This document shows positions 1 to 9,106 of a stretch of DNA of 64,000 nucleotides, one piece after another (within the stretch, counting starts at the first letter, position 1; each line of letters opens with the position of its first letter). The translations under genes and the position numbers were made by a program. Under the pieces are notes generated by a model, which searched no databases, was not told the DNA's origin, and saw only the letters and a list, made by a program, of their open reading frames with translations. Source of the DNA: an uncultured Pseudomonadota bacterium (GTDB lineage Bacteria; Myxococcota_A; UBA796; GCA-2862545); NCBI GenBank assembly GCA_913061235.1, contig CAJXTB010000005.1, forward strand, positions 274,326 to 338,325, written 5' to 3'.

Positions 1-245
1 TCGATACGTCCCTGACCGGTGACCACTCCGTCTCCGGGAATCACGCTGTCGTCACGAACGATGTCGCCATCTGTGACGAACTTACCGATCTCCAGGAACG
101 TTCCCGTATCCAAGAGGTCATCGATACGTTCGCGTGCTGTCCGCTTTCCAGCGGCATGTTGACGCTCAGCTCGTGCCTCGCCACCCCCTAGTCGGGCACG
201 ACGCTCCATCTCATCTAGGCGGTCGACCAATTCCTTGCGCTGCAT
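1..245 (-). CDS. Acyl-CoA carboxylase beta subunit (carboxyltransferase), N-terminal part only
   Basis: The first 81 codons are present and the rest lies left of the window. Residues 20-46 read GGGEARAERQHAAGKRTARE and onward to RIDDLLD, the conserved opening of the biotin-dependent carboxyltransferase subunits of propionyl-CoA, acetyl-CoA and methylcrotonyl-CoA carboxylases. These enzymes move CO2 from carboxybiotin to an acyl-CoA in the cytoplasm. The ATG at 245 follows GGAGG at good spacing. A GTG at 257 is a weaker alternative. The visible part cannot tell which acyl-CoA is the substrate. The gene is divergent from the beta-helix lipoprotein to its right. Confidence 0.85.
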   Translation of the reverse strand, partial: MQRKELVDRLDEMERRARLGGGEARAERQHAAGKRTARERIDDLLDTGTFLEIGKFVTDGDIVRDDSVIPGDGVVTGQGRI

Positions 246-328
246 CCAGTCCTCCACGGCCGGTCCGATTAACTCCCTCTCCACACAATGGGGGTGTACA
301 CGACCAGACAACAACCCCTTCCCGTCAC

Positions 329-357
329 CTGACACCGGCGTTCGCCGAGAGTACGTT
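329..357 (+). promoter_or_regulatory. Possible sigma-70 promoter of the beta-helix lipoprotein gene
   Basis: CTGACA at 329-334 matches 5 of 6 bases of the -35 consensus. A 17-base spacer separates it from TACGTT at 352-357, which matches only 3 of 6 bases of the -10 consensus. The start codon is at 384 behind AGGAG (373-377). The spacing is ideal but the -10 is poor. Confidence 0.3.
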
Positions 358-383
358 ACTGGCCGGGCTCTCAGGAGATCAGC

Positions 384-3020
384 ATGCGTTCCGTTATTGC
401 CATCATCGCACTCACCGTACTGGCTGGTTGTCCAGGGGGAGGCAACGGAACCGACCTTCCAGAAGGGTGCAACACCGTCAACGGCGCCTCCGGCTTCCAG
501 TTCTTGGCGGATGCCCTGACCACCGTTCAAGACGGCGATGAGGTGCAGTTGTGCGGTGAAATCACCGACACCATCATCATTGACCGGCCGCTCACCCTCA
601 CGAGCCCGTTCAATATGGAAGGTCAGTTCACTTCGCTGTGGACACCACCCGACAACGAACCAGCGATTCGCGTAGTTGAAGGCGGTGAGTTGACCCTCGA
701 TGGCATCTACATTGACACAACGCGCAACGGCATCACCGTTGAAGAAGGCGGGGTGTTGGACATCCAGCGCAGCTTCATCCAGGTACAAAACCCAGGCTCG
801 TACGGAATCGAGATCATCGGTGGCACCGTCACCGCAGACAGCCTCGTCATCAATGAAGCCTTCTGGGGAGCCATCCAAAACACAGGTGGTGAGCTGACAC
901 TTTCGAACTCGGACCTGGTGAACTCAAGCCGTTGGGGCGTACGCCTAGACAACGGGGCCAGCGCTACGATCTCCGATACATTGATTGGTGGCACGCGCAT
1001 CTCGGACGAGACTGGCGCCAACAATGACGGCTGGGCCGTGTTTGTGTGTGACACCTGCAGCGTTGTCATGAACGACGTCGACCTGCAGTCGAACGTCCTC
1101 GGCGGCCTCTACGTCGAGCTGGGCATTGCAGACGTGAACGGAGGCGAGTGGCTCGGCAACTTCACCAGCGCGTGGATTGACGGTGGTACCGCCACAATTA
1201 CCGATGTCGACGTGATTGACCCGATTCGCTACGGCATCGTCTCCTTGTCCGGCAACGTGACCCTCAACGACGTGCGCATGGACGCAGACCCCGAGGCGTC
1301 CCCTTTCGAAGACCCAACCACCAACAACCTTGAGGGCGGGTACGGCTTGCTCGCTATCGACGGCGAAGTCACCTGGATTGGCGGCTGGGCCAAAGAGTTC
1401 AACGGCGGCGGCATCTTCGCCCAAGGCAACCAAGCAGCACAGCTTCCCTTGGTCCTTCAAGACGTCAGCATTGCGGACAACGCAACCCAGGGCGTGATGG
1501 TGACCCTCACGGACCTCGAAGCCACCAACGTTAAGATCACCGGTACACGCAGCTTCCCAGAGATCTGCCAGCTAAACGGTACGTTCAGCTGCGATTGGGG
1601 CCTCGCCGGTTTTCAGTCCGACATTGACTGGATCGGCGGCAGCATTCGCGACAATGAGGCCATCGGAGCCGTCATCAGCGACGGTCCGTCCGATTTTACC
1701 GGCCTAGAGCTCGCCAACAACGACTTCTTCGGAATCTGGGCGCTCCAAGGCGTGGTCAACCTCATCGGAGCAGACATCCACGGTTCGGGTGACGTCGCCT
1801 TGGAGATGAACCAAGGGTCGTTCCTCACCGTCGAAGACTCGATCTTCCATGACCGAGACCACGTCTCGGTGTTTACGTCCGGCGAGTTTGAGTACCGGAC
1901 CTCCTTCGCAGCGACTGAGATTGAAGCGGTCGGCTCCACCGTCGAAGTCAACAACACCACCTTCCGTTCCGGAAACCGCGGCATCTTTGGCCTGCGCGAT
2001 TTTGCCAGTGGCAACGGAAGTAATGTGGTCCTGACCAACAGCACATTCACCGACTACGTCCGCTTTGGTGCCCAGGTCAGCGGTGCGGGCAGCGTCATCG
2101 AAGTCGACACCGTGACCTTCGAGCGTATGGGCGGAGACACCATCGTCTGTTCTGGCGACGCAGAAGCAGCCCTGACTCGCGTTGACTTCTTGGGCATCAC
2201 TAAGGTGCAGAACGTCTTTGAGACGTGGCGCGAAGGAGTGCTCGAGAACAGCTCGCGTAGCACCACAAACCTGCCGGCAATTCGTGGCAACCGCTGCCAG
2301 CTCGAAGCGAGTCGCATGACCTTCGAGAACCTGGAAGGTCCGGCGATTGACCTGACCGAAGGAACAATCGACGAGCTCGACCGGGTCAACATCCGCGGCG
2401 CCAACCTGGGTCGCGAGCCCAACGTCACCGTTCAGCCCATCATCGATGTGACGTGGTCGCTCGAACCGCCCGAAGCATCGATCAGTGGCCTCAACATCTC
2501 CGGTGTGCCCGCGGGCGTCGGCCTCAAGTTGACCAGCACCACGCCAGCCGAGACCGGGATTGCCACCGAGGTACGCCTAGAAGACATCTCCATTGGTGAT
2601 GTCAACGGCCACGGCGGAATGGGCATTGAGCTCCAAGGACTCGATGACGTGGAGCTGACCGAGTTTTCGGTCACCGGTGCACAAGGAGTCGGCGTGAGCC
2701 TGACCACCGTCGCTGGACTGATTGGCTCTGACGCCGCAGACAGCACGGTCACTGGGACCACGGCTGAAGGCATGCTGATTCAAGACAGCACCGCAGCAGT
2801 GTCCTACCTGACCATCTCAGGCGCGGGTGCTGACGGCGTTCGCGTCGTAGGTGGAACGCCCACACTAGCGAACGTGACCATCGACACGGCCACCGGCTAC
2901 GGAATGAGCTGTGTGACCGATGCCGCCGCCCCCACCTGCACCGACGTCATCTCGGCGGGTGCCTTGGGCGAGCATGACGGCTGTCTGGCCTGCTTCCCAG
3001 AGTCGATTCCCACGCCGTAA
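384..3020 (+). CDS. Large right-handed beta-helix lipoprotein
   Basis: This is an 878-residue predicted lipoprotein. The signal peptide runs to a lipobox LAGC with the acylated Cys at residue 16. From about residue 60 to the end the sequence is built of short strand-turn units rich in G, N, D, T and V (for example GGELTLSNSDL, GGTVTADSLVI, GASATISDTLI), the pattern of right-handed parallel beta-helix proteins. Such folds are found in polysaccharide lyases, adhesins and surface proteins. I see no clear lyase active-site motif, so a structural or adhesive surface role is as likely as catalysis. AGGAG lies 6 bases before the ATG. Its stop codon is 8 bases from the stop of the convergent TPR lipoprotein gene. 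Confidence 0.8.
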   Translation: MRSVIAIIALTVLAGCPGGGNGTDLPEGCNTVNGASGFQFLADALTTVQDGDEVQLCGEITDTIIIDRPLTLTSPFNMEGQFTSLWTPPDNEPAIRVVEGGELTLDGIYIDTTRNGITVEEGGVLDIQRSFIQVQNPGSYGIEIIGGTVTADSLVINEAFWGAIQNTGGELTLSNSDLVNSSRWGVRLDNGASATISDTLIGGTRISDETGANNDGWAVFVCDTCSVVMNDVDLQSNVLGGLYVELGIADVNGGEWLGNFTSAWIDGGTATITDVDVIDPIRYGIVSLSGNVTLNDVRMDADPEASPFEDPTTNNLEGGYGLLAIDGEVTWIGGWAKEFNGGGIFAQGNQAAQLPLVLQDVSIADNATQGVMVTLTDLEATNVKITGTRSFPEICQLNGTFSCDWGLAGFQSDIDWIGGSIRDNEAIGAVISDGPSDFTGLELANNDFFGIWALQGVVNLIGADIHGSGDVALEMNQGSFLTVEDSIFHDRDHVSVFTSGEFEYRTSFAATEIEAVGSTVEVNNTTFRSGNRGIFGLRDFASGNGSNVVLTNSTFTDYVRFGAQVSGAGSVIEVDTVTFERMGGDTIVCSGDAEAALTRVDFLGITKVQNVFETWREGVLENSSRSTTNLPAIRGNRCQLEASRMTFENLEGPAIDLTEGTIDELDRVNIRGANLGREPNVTVQPIIDVTWSLEPPEASISGLNISGVPAGVGLKLTSTTPAETGIATEVRLEDISIGDVNGHGGMGIELQGLDDVELTEFSVTGAQGVGVSLTTVAGLIGSDAADSTVTGTTAEGMLIQDSTAAVSYLTISGAGADGVRVVGGTPTLANVTIDTATGYGMSCVTDAAAPTCTDVISAGALGEHDGCLACFPESIPTP

Positions 3021-3028
3021 TCACAAGT

Positions 3029-4060
3029 CTAGCGTGTGATGGCTTGGCCCTGCATGACGACGGTCACCGGCTCCGGGCCGGCAGCAAGCCTAGTCAACAC
3101 CGCTGTTGTGTCGTTGTGGTCGCGCACCTCAAACACGGCGGCATGCACGCCATCGGGTCGCACGAGCGGCACGTTGGGCCCAGTTAAGATGCGGACTTCG
3201 TCTCCCACACGCCAAACATCTCCTAGATCGTGCCCGGAAACCAGCTCTCCGGTGGTCGGCATGTCGGCAAACGGCTGTGGGGGTGGATCTGACCGACTGG
3301 GAGGTGCGGCGGCCAGCAACACAACGGCAGGCAAGGACGCACGACGCTCACCGGACCACAGCTGAAGGGGCCCAAGGCGCACCTCTCCAGCCCCCGTGAT
3401 GCGGAACGTCCAGGTGAGGTCCCGCACATCCCCTGATGTGGAGGGGCTCGTGTCTTCAACCATCCCCACCAGCTGCACCGGTCCGCTGACAGTCTCGGCA
3501 GTCAGTGACAGCGGTCCAGCCGAAGCGCCAACCACCCGTAAACGGACCGCAAACTCCGTCCCCCAGAACAACGTCCCAGAGGGCGCTTCAACGCTCACCT
3601 GCAAGGCGGTGACCGGCAAAAACTCAAAGGCTTCCTGCATCAAATGCGGAGAGAAATCGGGGTCTTCCACCACTTCACGTGTGCTCACCACACCGTCATC
3701 CAGCACGCGACGCAGATCCCGTGCCGCCCCCTCAAAATCTCCGGCACGACACGCGTAGGCCGCCCGATTGTAGCGGGCTTCACCAAAGTGCGGGTCTCGC
3801 TCAAGCGCCAGGTCCAGAGCCACTCGTGCCCGTACAAGGTCCCCCGACTCCGCCAGCGCTTTCGCCTCCCATGTTAGCAAGACGGAGTTGAGCGGCAGGT
3901 GAATGCGTGCATCACGAAAAGCCAGAGACGCCCCCACAGGGTCGTCGCTAAGGATCTCCCGCCCATGACGCCACAGATCCAACGCCTCACGCTGGGCCAC
4001 CAAGTCTTCGTCCACTGCGCGACAGCCCAGCACCAGCAAGAGAAGCCACCCCTTATGCAC
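3029..4060 (-). CDS. TPR lipoprotein with a beta-rich C-terminal domain
   Basis: A GTG at 4060 gives a short signal peptide with lipobox LVLGC (Cys13). The gene overlaps the end of pgeF by 8 bases, so it is probably translated from the same mRNA. Residues about 20-120 contain two or three TPR-like helical pairs (for example ALDLALERDPHFGEARYNRA). About residues 130-240 are beta-rich (LTAETVSGPVQLVG, LTWTFRITGAGEVRLGPL) and recall BatD-like Ig domains. That resemblance is only by pattern. A longer in-frame start at 4168 would lie inside pgeF and would spoil the signal peptide. The function is unknown. The likely location is the inner face of the outer membrane or the periplasm. Confidence 0.7.
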   Translation of the reverse strand: MHKGWLLLLVLGCRAVDEDLVAQREALDLWRHGREILSDDPVGASLAFRDARIHLPLNSVLLTWEAKALAESGDLVRARVALDLALERDPHFGEARYNRAAYACRAGDFEGAARDLRRVLDDGVVSTREVVEDPDFSPHLMQEAFEFLPVTALQVSVEAPSGTLFWGTEFAVRLRVVGASAGPLSLTAETVSGPVQLVGMVEDTSPSTSGDVRDLTWTFRITGAGEVRLGPLQLWSGERRASLPAVVLLAAAPPSRSDPPPQPFADMPTTGELVSGHDLGDVWRVGDEVRILTGPNVPLVRPDGVHAAVFEVRDHNDTTAVLTRLAAGPEPVTVVMQGQAITR

Positions 4061-4814
4061 GAAGCACAATGACCCCGGCAAGCCGCCCCGTGACGCCATT
4101 GTCACCGCGGTAGCTGAACAGGGTGTCGTCGGTCGCGGTGTCCCGTCGAATGTGCTCAACACAGACACCTAAACGACGCAGCTGCACATCAACAACGGCA
4201 CGCACATCGGCATGTTCGCGCTCCCAAGGTCCGGGAGGGCCCGCAACACTACGATCGACGCCGCTACTCACCAAGGCATCGACAACCTCGGGCCCGGTCT
4301 CGTAGCTCTCCGCGCCAATGCACGGCCCAACCCACGCTCGAACCGAAGACATCGGCTGCCCCGTCGCCTCTGCAAGCGCCAGCGCGGCCTTGGTGACAAT
4401 GTCCCCCGCCGCTCCACGCCAGCCCGCATGGGCAACCGCAACGCCTCCGGGTGCGTAGAACAGCACCGGTACACAGTCCGCTACCCGGACCGTCAGCAGC
4501 ACTCCAGGTTCTGTACACACCGCCGCGTCTGCTACCGCAACCACGTCCAGCGGTCCGGCCGGAGCCACAACGCGAGCCACGTCACAGCCATGAACCTGTG
4601 TCAACAGAGCGACCTGCTCCACGGAGACCTGCATAGCTGCTGCAACACGTCGCCAATTCTCCACAACAGCGCTGTCGGTATCGCCAGCGGTTCGGGCAAG
4701 GTTGAGCGTGGCCAACGGGCCAACAGACACACCGCCAAGGCGGGTTGTGAACGCGTAGCTCACCCCTGAAGGGCACGTCTCGGAACCACGAAGAAGGGGC
4801 AAGGCGGGCTTCAT
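4053..4814 (-). CDS. pgeF: YfiH/LACC1-family purine nucleoside phosphorylase (polyphenol oxidase family)
   Basis: The family hallmarks are present in order: FTTRLGG near the N-terminus, QVHGCDV, RVADCVPVL, AHAGWRGAAGD and GPCIGAESYE. The His and Cys residues of these motifs bind the catalytic zinc. Family members (E. coli YfiH/PgeF, human LACC1) act on purine nucleosides, and older annotations call them laccases. The chosen ATG leaves about 22 residues before FTTRLGG, as in the family. In-frame starts at 4847 (ATG) and 4850 (TTG) would add 11-12 residues. No strong ribosome binding site marks any of these starts. It lies just upstream of, and overlaps, the TPR lipoprotein gene. Confidence 0.88.
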   Translation of the reverse strand: MKPALPLLRGSETCPSGVSYAFTTRLGGVSVGPLATLNLARTAGDTDSAVVENWRRVAAAMQVSVEQVALLTQVHGCDVARVVAPAGPLDVVAVADAAVCTEPGVLLTVRVADCVPVLFYAPGGVAVAHAGWRGAAGDIVTKAALALAEATGQPMSSVRAWVGPCIGAESYETGPEVVDALVSSGVDRSVAGPPGPWEREHADVRAVVDVQLRRLGVCVEHIRRDTATDDTLFSYRGDNGVTGRLAGVIVLRA

Positions 4815-4826
4815 AGCGATGCTCGG

Positions 4827-4854
4827 TTGACAGAGGAGGCACGCCATCAATAAC
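4827..4854 (+). promoter_or_regulatory. Possible promoter giving a leaderless kelch mRNA
   Basis: TTGACA at 4827-4832 is a perfect -35 element. AATAAC at 4849-4854, 16 bases further on, matches 4 of 6 bases of a -10 box. Transcription would then begin at about 4861-4863, on the GTG start codon itself. No Shine-Dalgarno-like sequence precedes that GTG. The site overlaps the start of pgeF on the other strand. Confidence 0.35.
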
Positions 4855-4862
4855 GTCTCACT

Positions 4863-6365
4863 GTGCGTACTTCCCCCATCATTGCCGCCCTCGTCCTGAC
4901 CGCCTGCCTCGACAGCAAGGTGCAGTCAGATTTCAACGTCGACTTGGTTGTTCAAGCGCCGTTCAACCAAGAGCCAATCGAAGGCGCCGCAGCTATCGGT
5001 ATTGTGCTTCGCGGGTCCGATGTCCGCGTTTTGGACCCGGCGGATACCGAAGGCGCACAAGAGGCGATGGAGCTGGGCCCGCTGACCGACACGCGTCTGG
5101 GATTGGTGGGTGTTGAGAGCCTCGCCGACATTCCCGCTGCGAGTGTGTTCAGCTACGGAGATGTCGGACCCTTCACCTTGGGACGCGACGAGCAGCCCCA
5201 GACCGTAGATGTCCTGGTGGCGGAGGTCGAGCGCATTGGCAACTTAGGCGCACTGATGGGTGCTCAGACCGCTGTAAACGGCGCTGTTGCTGTTGTCTCG
5301 ACTGGAGACGCGTTCCTGTTTGGCGGCGTCTCAACAACGGGCTCACCGTCTGACGCCATCTCACGCCTCACCGACCTGGATGCCGGCGCTTGGTCCTTCA
5401 CCGCCATCGGTGCCATGCCCGGCGGCCCCCGCATTGGTGCATCGGCCACCCCAGTCGACATGAATGGGTCTGAAGCGATCTTGGTCGTTGGTGGTCAATC
5501 CGCTGTCGACGACGATGACACAGCGCTCGATGCCGCCTTCCTACTCAGCGCGAGTGATGGTCTGGTTGCCTGGTCAGGAACTAGCCGCAGCGCCCGCTCT
5601 GGCCATCGCTCGGTACTGTTGGCCAACGGACGAGTGCTGCTCGTAGGCGGCGTTAGCCTCGATATTGACGGGCTGCCTACGGAGACCGCGACCTTTGAGG
5701 TGTTCGACCCGGGCTTTCAGGTCTTCAACACCGGACAATCACCGCTCGACATCCCAGCCCAAGGGTTTGCTGTGGCGGATGTTGGCTCCGAAGGCGTGTT
5801 GGTCTGCGGCGGCCACACAGTCACAGATGCTGACCCGCAGCAAGCAGTGCCATCGGACGTCTGCAACTGGATCTCGCCACTGGGTGCGGTTCGAACGGCC
5901 CCGTCACTACCGATTCCGCTCACTGGCTTGGCGATGGCCGCCATCGGCGAGCGCCATGTCGTAGCGACAGGTGGATTGACCGGAACGCGGGATTCTGACG
6001 AGGCCTCAACAGCATCGGCCCAAGTGTTCTTGTACACCCTAGCGAGCGATTCGTGGCAAGAGGTCGAGCCCTTAGTCAGCCCACGCGCCCATCACAGGGC
6101 CGTCGCCAGTGTAGATGGTCGGGTGGTGCTTGTCGGCGGTGTCGGTCGGGCGAACGCCTCTGCTGACAGCGTGCTTGACCCCGTGGCCTGTACCGAGGTC
6201 TACGACCAAGTCGACCGCTCCATCAATGAAGGCGGCTGTAGCGACACCGGCTCTGGGGCACAACCGGCGTTCGGAATCCACCCTGCCCATGGTGCTGTGG
6301 TCTTCTCGGGTGGTGGAACCGCAGGGCAGGGATACGGCATCATCCCCTTCCCACCTTTGTTCTAG
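4863..6365 (+). CDS. Kelch-repeat lipoprotein
   Basis: This 500-residue protein has a signal peptide ending in lipobox LTAC (Cys15). From about residue 130 it carries a series of kelch-like blades with the GG doublet: FLFGGVSTTG, AILVVGGQSA, RVLLVGGVSL, VLVCGGHTVT, VVATGGLTGT and RVVLVGGVGR. These would form a beta-propeller of about six blades, anchored to the outer membrane by lipid. The N-terminal 120 residues have no motif I recognise. Propellers of this type mostly bind other proteins or sugars. No galactose-oxidase copper ligands are evident. The start is GTG without a Shine-Dalgarno. Its TAG stop shares the tetramer CTAG (6362-6365) with the stop of convergent nadD. Confidence 0.8.
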   Translation: MRTSPIIAALVLTACLDSKVQSDFNVDLVVQAPFNQEPIEGAAAIGIVLRGSDVRVLDPADTEGAQEAMELGPLTDTRLGLVGVESLADIPAASVFSYGDVGPFTLGRDEQPQTVDVLVAEVERIGNLGALMGAQTAVNGAVAVVSTGDAFLFGGVSTTGSPSDAISRLTDLDAGAWSFTAIGAMPGGPRIGASATPVDMNGSEAILVVGGQSAVDDDDTALDAAFLLSASDGLVAWSGTSRSARSGHRSVLLANGRVLLVGGVSLDIDGLPTETATFEVFDPGFQVFNTGQSPLDIPAQGFAVADVGSEGVLVCGGHTVTDADPQQAVPSDVCNWISPLGAVRTAPSLPIPLTGLAMAAIGERHVVATGGLTGTRDSDEASTASAQVFLYTLASDSWQEVEPLVSPRAHHRAVASVDGRVVLVGGVGRANASADSVLDPVACTEVYDQVDRSINEGGCSDTGSGAQPAFGIHPAHGAVVFSGGGTAGQGYGIIPFPPLF

Positions 6366-6901
6366 CTGTACACGCCGTCAGCCATCTGTTCGAGAACGAC
6401 GGACGGAACCCAGGGTGACACGTCTTCACCGGCGGCGAGCATGCCGCGAATACGAGTGGAGCTAATCTCTGGGAAGACGACCGCGCCCTCAGGCGATGGA
6501 TAGCCAGCACGACCCACGACAATTGGCGCGTAGGACGCAGCAATCTCGTCCCATGCCTTCCACTTGTCGAGAACCAACAGGTTGTCACTGCCAATGACGA
6601 GGCGAAAGCGATGCTCGGGATGCCGTTTCGCAAGCGCATTGAGGGTGTCGATACTGTACGACGGCGTCGGGAGCTCAGACTCAATGGTACAGACGCGAAC
6701 AGCAGGCCCCAAGCTCTCAGCCAGCGCTTCGCACCAAAGAACGCGCTGACTCCAAGGGGCCATCTGCTTACCGAAGGCATGGTTGTAGGTCGGCAACAGC
6801 CAGACTTCATCCGCACGCGCGGTCCAGTGCAGCCAGCTGGCCACCAAGGCGTGACCGATGTGCGGCGGGTTGAAGCTTCCACCGTAGACAGCAATGTCCA
6901 T
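6362..6901 (-). CDS. nadD: Nicotinate-nucleotide adenylyltransferase
   Basis: NadD joins ATP and nicotinate mononucleotide to give deamido-NAD in NAD synthesis. The N-terminus MDIAVYGGSFNPPHIGHALV contains the nucleotidyltransferase signature GGSFxPxHxGH, and the C-terminal EISSTRIRGML is the ISSTxxR loop. The length, 179 residues, is slightly short for the family (about 190-215). The ATG at 6901 is preceded by GGAGG. A longer in-frame reading to 6982 adds an unrelated basic stretch and overlaps murI. It is divergent from murI. Confidence 0.92.
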   Translation of the reverse strand: MDIAVYGGSFNPPHIGHALVASWLHWTARADEVWLLPTYNHAFGKQMAPWSQRVLWCEALAESLGPAVRVCTIESELPTPSYSIDTLNALAKRHPEHRFRLVIGSDNLLVLDKWKAWDEIAASYAPIVVGRAGYPSPEGAVVFPEISSTRIRGMLAAGEDVSPWVPSVVLEQMADGVYS

Positions 6902-6974
6902 ACGACCTCCGCGTACCTCCCTATCGCGGAAGCTACGACCCCCATGCGGGTTACGCATGGGCGATGGAGGGCCA

Positions 6975-7799
6975 GTGCGCATTGGTGTGTTCGACTCGGG
7001 AATTGGCGGGCTGACCGTTCTACGGACTCTGGCAGACGCGCTGCCTGGCCACGACTTGGTCTATTTGGGCGATACCGCACGCGTGCCATACGGTACCCGG
7101 TCGCCGCAGACGGTGATTCGTTACTCGCTTCGGGTCGCCAGCTATCTGTACGAGCAGGACGTTGGCGCCATCGTCATTGCCTGCAATACAGCAACGACCT
7201 GGGCTATGGACGCCCTGCAGCGCGCCGGCCAAGCCGTAGGCGTGCCGGTCTTCGGTGTGGTAACGCCGGGTGTCTCGGCGGCCCTAAAGGTCCACAAGAC
7301 AGGCGCTATCGCTATCCTCGGCACCGAAGGAACCATTGCTGGCGGAGCGTACCAGCGGGGTCTCGCCGCGGCTCATGCGGGTGTGACGGTGATTCCTGTC
7401 GCATGTCCTCTGCTCGTGCCACTCGCTGAAGAAGGCTGGGTGACTGGCGACGTTCCCCGGGGCGTTGCCGAGCACTACCTGGGCGGCCTGCGCGGACAGG
7501 TCGACACCGCGATTCTTGGCTGCACCCACTACCCGCTCTTGAGTTCCGTCATCGCAGAGGCCCTGCCAGACGTCACACTTGTCGATAGCGCCCAAGAGAC
7601 CGCCAATGTTGTTCTCAAGGAGCTTGGCCCCGGAGACGACACCAACCGAAGCATTCGCTTCTTGGTGACCGACCATGTCGAGCGCTTCAAGCGTGTGGGT
7701 GCCACCTTCTTCGGCACCGAACCGACCCATGTCACGTGGGTCGACTTGCCCGAACCCAGCGGTGAATTCGCCGCGCCCTCCCGGACGGACACGGCATGA
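6975..7799 (+). CDS. murI: Glutamate racemase
   Basis: MurI converts L-glutamate to D-glutamate for peptidoglycan. FDSGIGGLTVL near the start, VIACNTATTWAMDAL with the first catalytic Cys and ILGCTHYPLL with the second Cys are all intact. The GTG at 6975 follows GGAGGG at a spacing of 4. The ATG at 6957 (6 codons longer) is an alternative with a poorer ribosome site. The stop overlaps the start of the protease gene by ATGA, so the two are translationally coupled. Confidence 0.93.
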   Translation: MRIGVFDSGIGGLTVLRTLADALPGHDLVYLGDTARVPYGTRSPQTVIRYSLRVASYLYEQDVGAIVIACNTATTWAMDALQRAGQAVGVPVFGVVTPGVSAALKVHKTGAIAILGTEGTIAGGAYQRGLAAAHAGVTVIPVACPLLVPLAEEGWVTGDVPRGVAEHYLGGLRGQVDTAILGCTHYPLLSSVIAEALPDVTLVDSAQETANVVLKELGPGDDTNRSIRFLVTDHVERFKRVGATFFGTEPTHVTWVDLPEPSGEFAAPSRTDTA

Positions 7800-9106
7800 A
7801 ACGCATGCGCACCGCTACTGCAACGATGCTCGTTGCTGGCTTGATGGGCTCGGGCCTCTTTCTCGGCTCTGCCACCGGAAGCTGGGCCGCCGACAGAGCC
7901 ACAGACCCGTACGCGTCCTTGGACACGCTGGCCCAGGCCATTACCATCATCGAGAGCCGGTACGTCGATGATGTTGCCCCTGACGACCTCGTTACCGCGG
8001 CCATTCGCGGCATGACTGCGGACCTGGACCCACACACTCGCTGGCTCACCCCGGAAGAGACACGCCGGTTGATGTCCAGCACCGAAGGTAGCTACGAAGG
8101 CGTGGGTCTGGAGACATCGATAGTTCCCGAAGGTGTGCGTATTGAGCGCGTCTTCGCGGGTGGGCCGTCCGAACGCGCAGGCCTACTCGCTGGGGACATC
8201 ATGGTATCTGCCGACGGCATCTCACTCGTGAATATGCCTGACCCCGCCGTCACAGAGCTACTCCATGGACCACGTGGAGAACCCGTTGATATCGGTATCC
8301 TGCGTGAAGGCACCGAAGACGTTCAGGTCATTCAAGTCATCCGAGACCGAATCGTCACAGATCCCGTCGAGGCCGCTGCTCTCGGAGATGTCGCCTACGT
8401 CCGCCTCATGCACTTTCAAAAGGGTTCTGGCGAGGCTGTCACCGAAGCACTCATGGGACTGCGTGCCGAAGGTGCCACGGCGGGTGTCATCTTGGACTTG
8501 CGAGACAATCCAGGCGGCGTGCTAGACGAAGCCGTCATCATCGCTGATCTGTTCTTGGACGACGGTCCCATCGTCTCCACACGAGGACGAACCGAGTCCG
8601 AAGAAGTCCACAGCGCCACACCCGGAGGCATCCCAGCGGATGTCCCCGTAGTCGTGCTGATCAACGGTATGTCCGCCTCTGCGAGTGAAATCGTGGCCGG
8701 TGCCTTGCAAGACACCGGCCGGGCCACTCTTGTAGGCGTAGACAGCTACGGCAAAGGCTCTGTCCAGGTCCTCTTTGAGACCCGTGACGGCGGTGCTCTA
8801 AAGCTCACCACATCGCTGTACTACACCCCGTCCGGAACACCCGTGGCCGCCGAGGTCGGACGCCTAGCAGACATCCCAGTGCGCATGGACGACTCGCTGT
8901 CTGCACTTCAGGCGCTGCGGCAGGCCGTGCAAGAGCAATCGGATGCCACCGAACGTGCCCGACTCTTAGAGTTGGTCGATGCCCTTGATCCAGACGACCT
9001 GCCGCGCGAGTTCGTCCCCTGGGACATTGCCCCCGCCGACCGCTTGGACCAAGACCGGCAGCTAAGTGCAGCCCTCGCCCACCTACGCGCGAGTGAAGCC
9101 CCGTAG
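7796..9106 (+). CDS. ctpA: S41 family C-terminal processing peptidase (CtpA/Prc-like)
   Basis: This is a periplasmic serine-lysine protease of 436 residues. A signal peptide occupies about residues 1-31 (…GSWAA). A PDZ domain (about 95-170, SYEGVGLETSI, GLLAGDIMVSADG) comes before the S41 core. The dyad is Ser295 in GMSASASEIVAGAL and Lys320 in DSYGKGSVQ, spaced by 25 as in E. coli Prc (S430/K455). DLRDNPGGVLDEAV is the conserved oxyanion-region motif. Relatives trim penicillin-binding proteins, degrade lipoproteins or control hydrolases. The coupling to murI fits a cell-wall role. The last 24 bases overlap the 3' end of the opposite glycosyltransferase gene. Confidence 0.92.
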   Translation: MKRMRTATATMLVAGLMGSGLFLGSATGSWAADRATDPYASLDTLAQAITIIESRYVDDVAPDDLVTAAIRGMTADLDPHTRWLTPEETRRLMSSTEGSYEGVGLETSIVPEGVRIERVFAGGPSERAGLLAGDIMVSADGISLVNMPDPAVTELLHGPRGEPVDIGILREGTEDVQVIQVIRDRIVTDPVEAAALGDVAYVRLMHFQKGSGEAVTEALMGLRAEGATAGVILDLRDNPGGVLDEAVIIADLFLDDGPIVSTRGRTESEEVHSATPGGIPADVPVVVLINGMSASASEIVAGALQDTGRATLVGVDSYGKGSVQVLFETRDGGALKLTTSLYYTPSGTPVAAEVGRLADIPVRMDDSLSALQALRQAVQEQSDATERARLLELVDALDPDDLPREFVPWDIAPADRLDQDRQLSAALAHLRASEAP

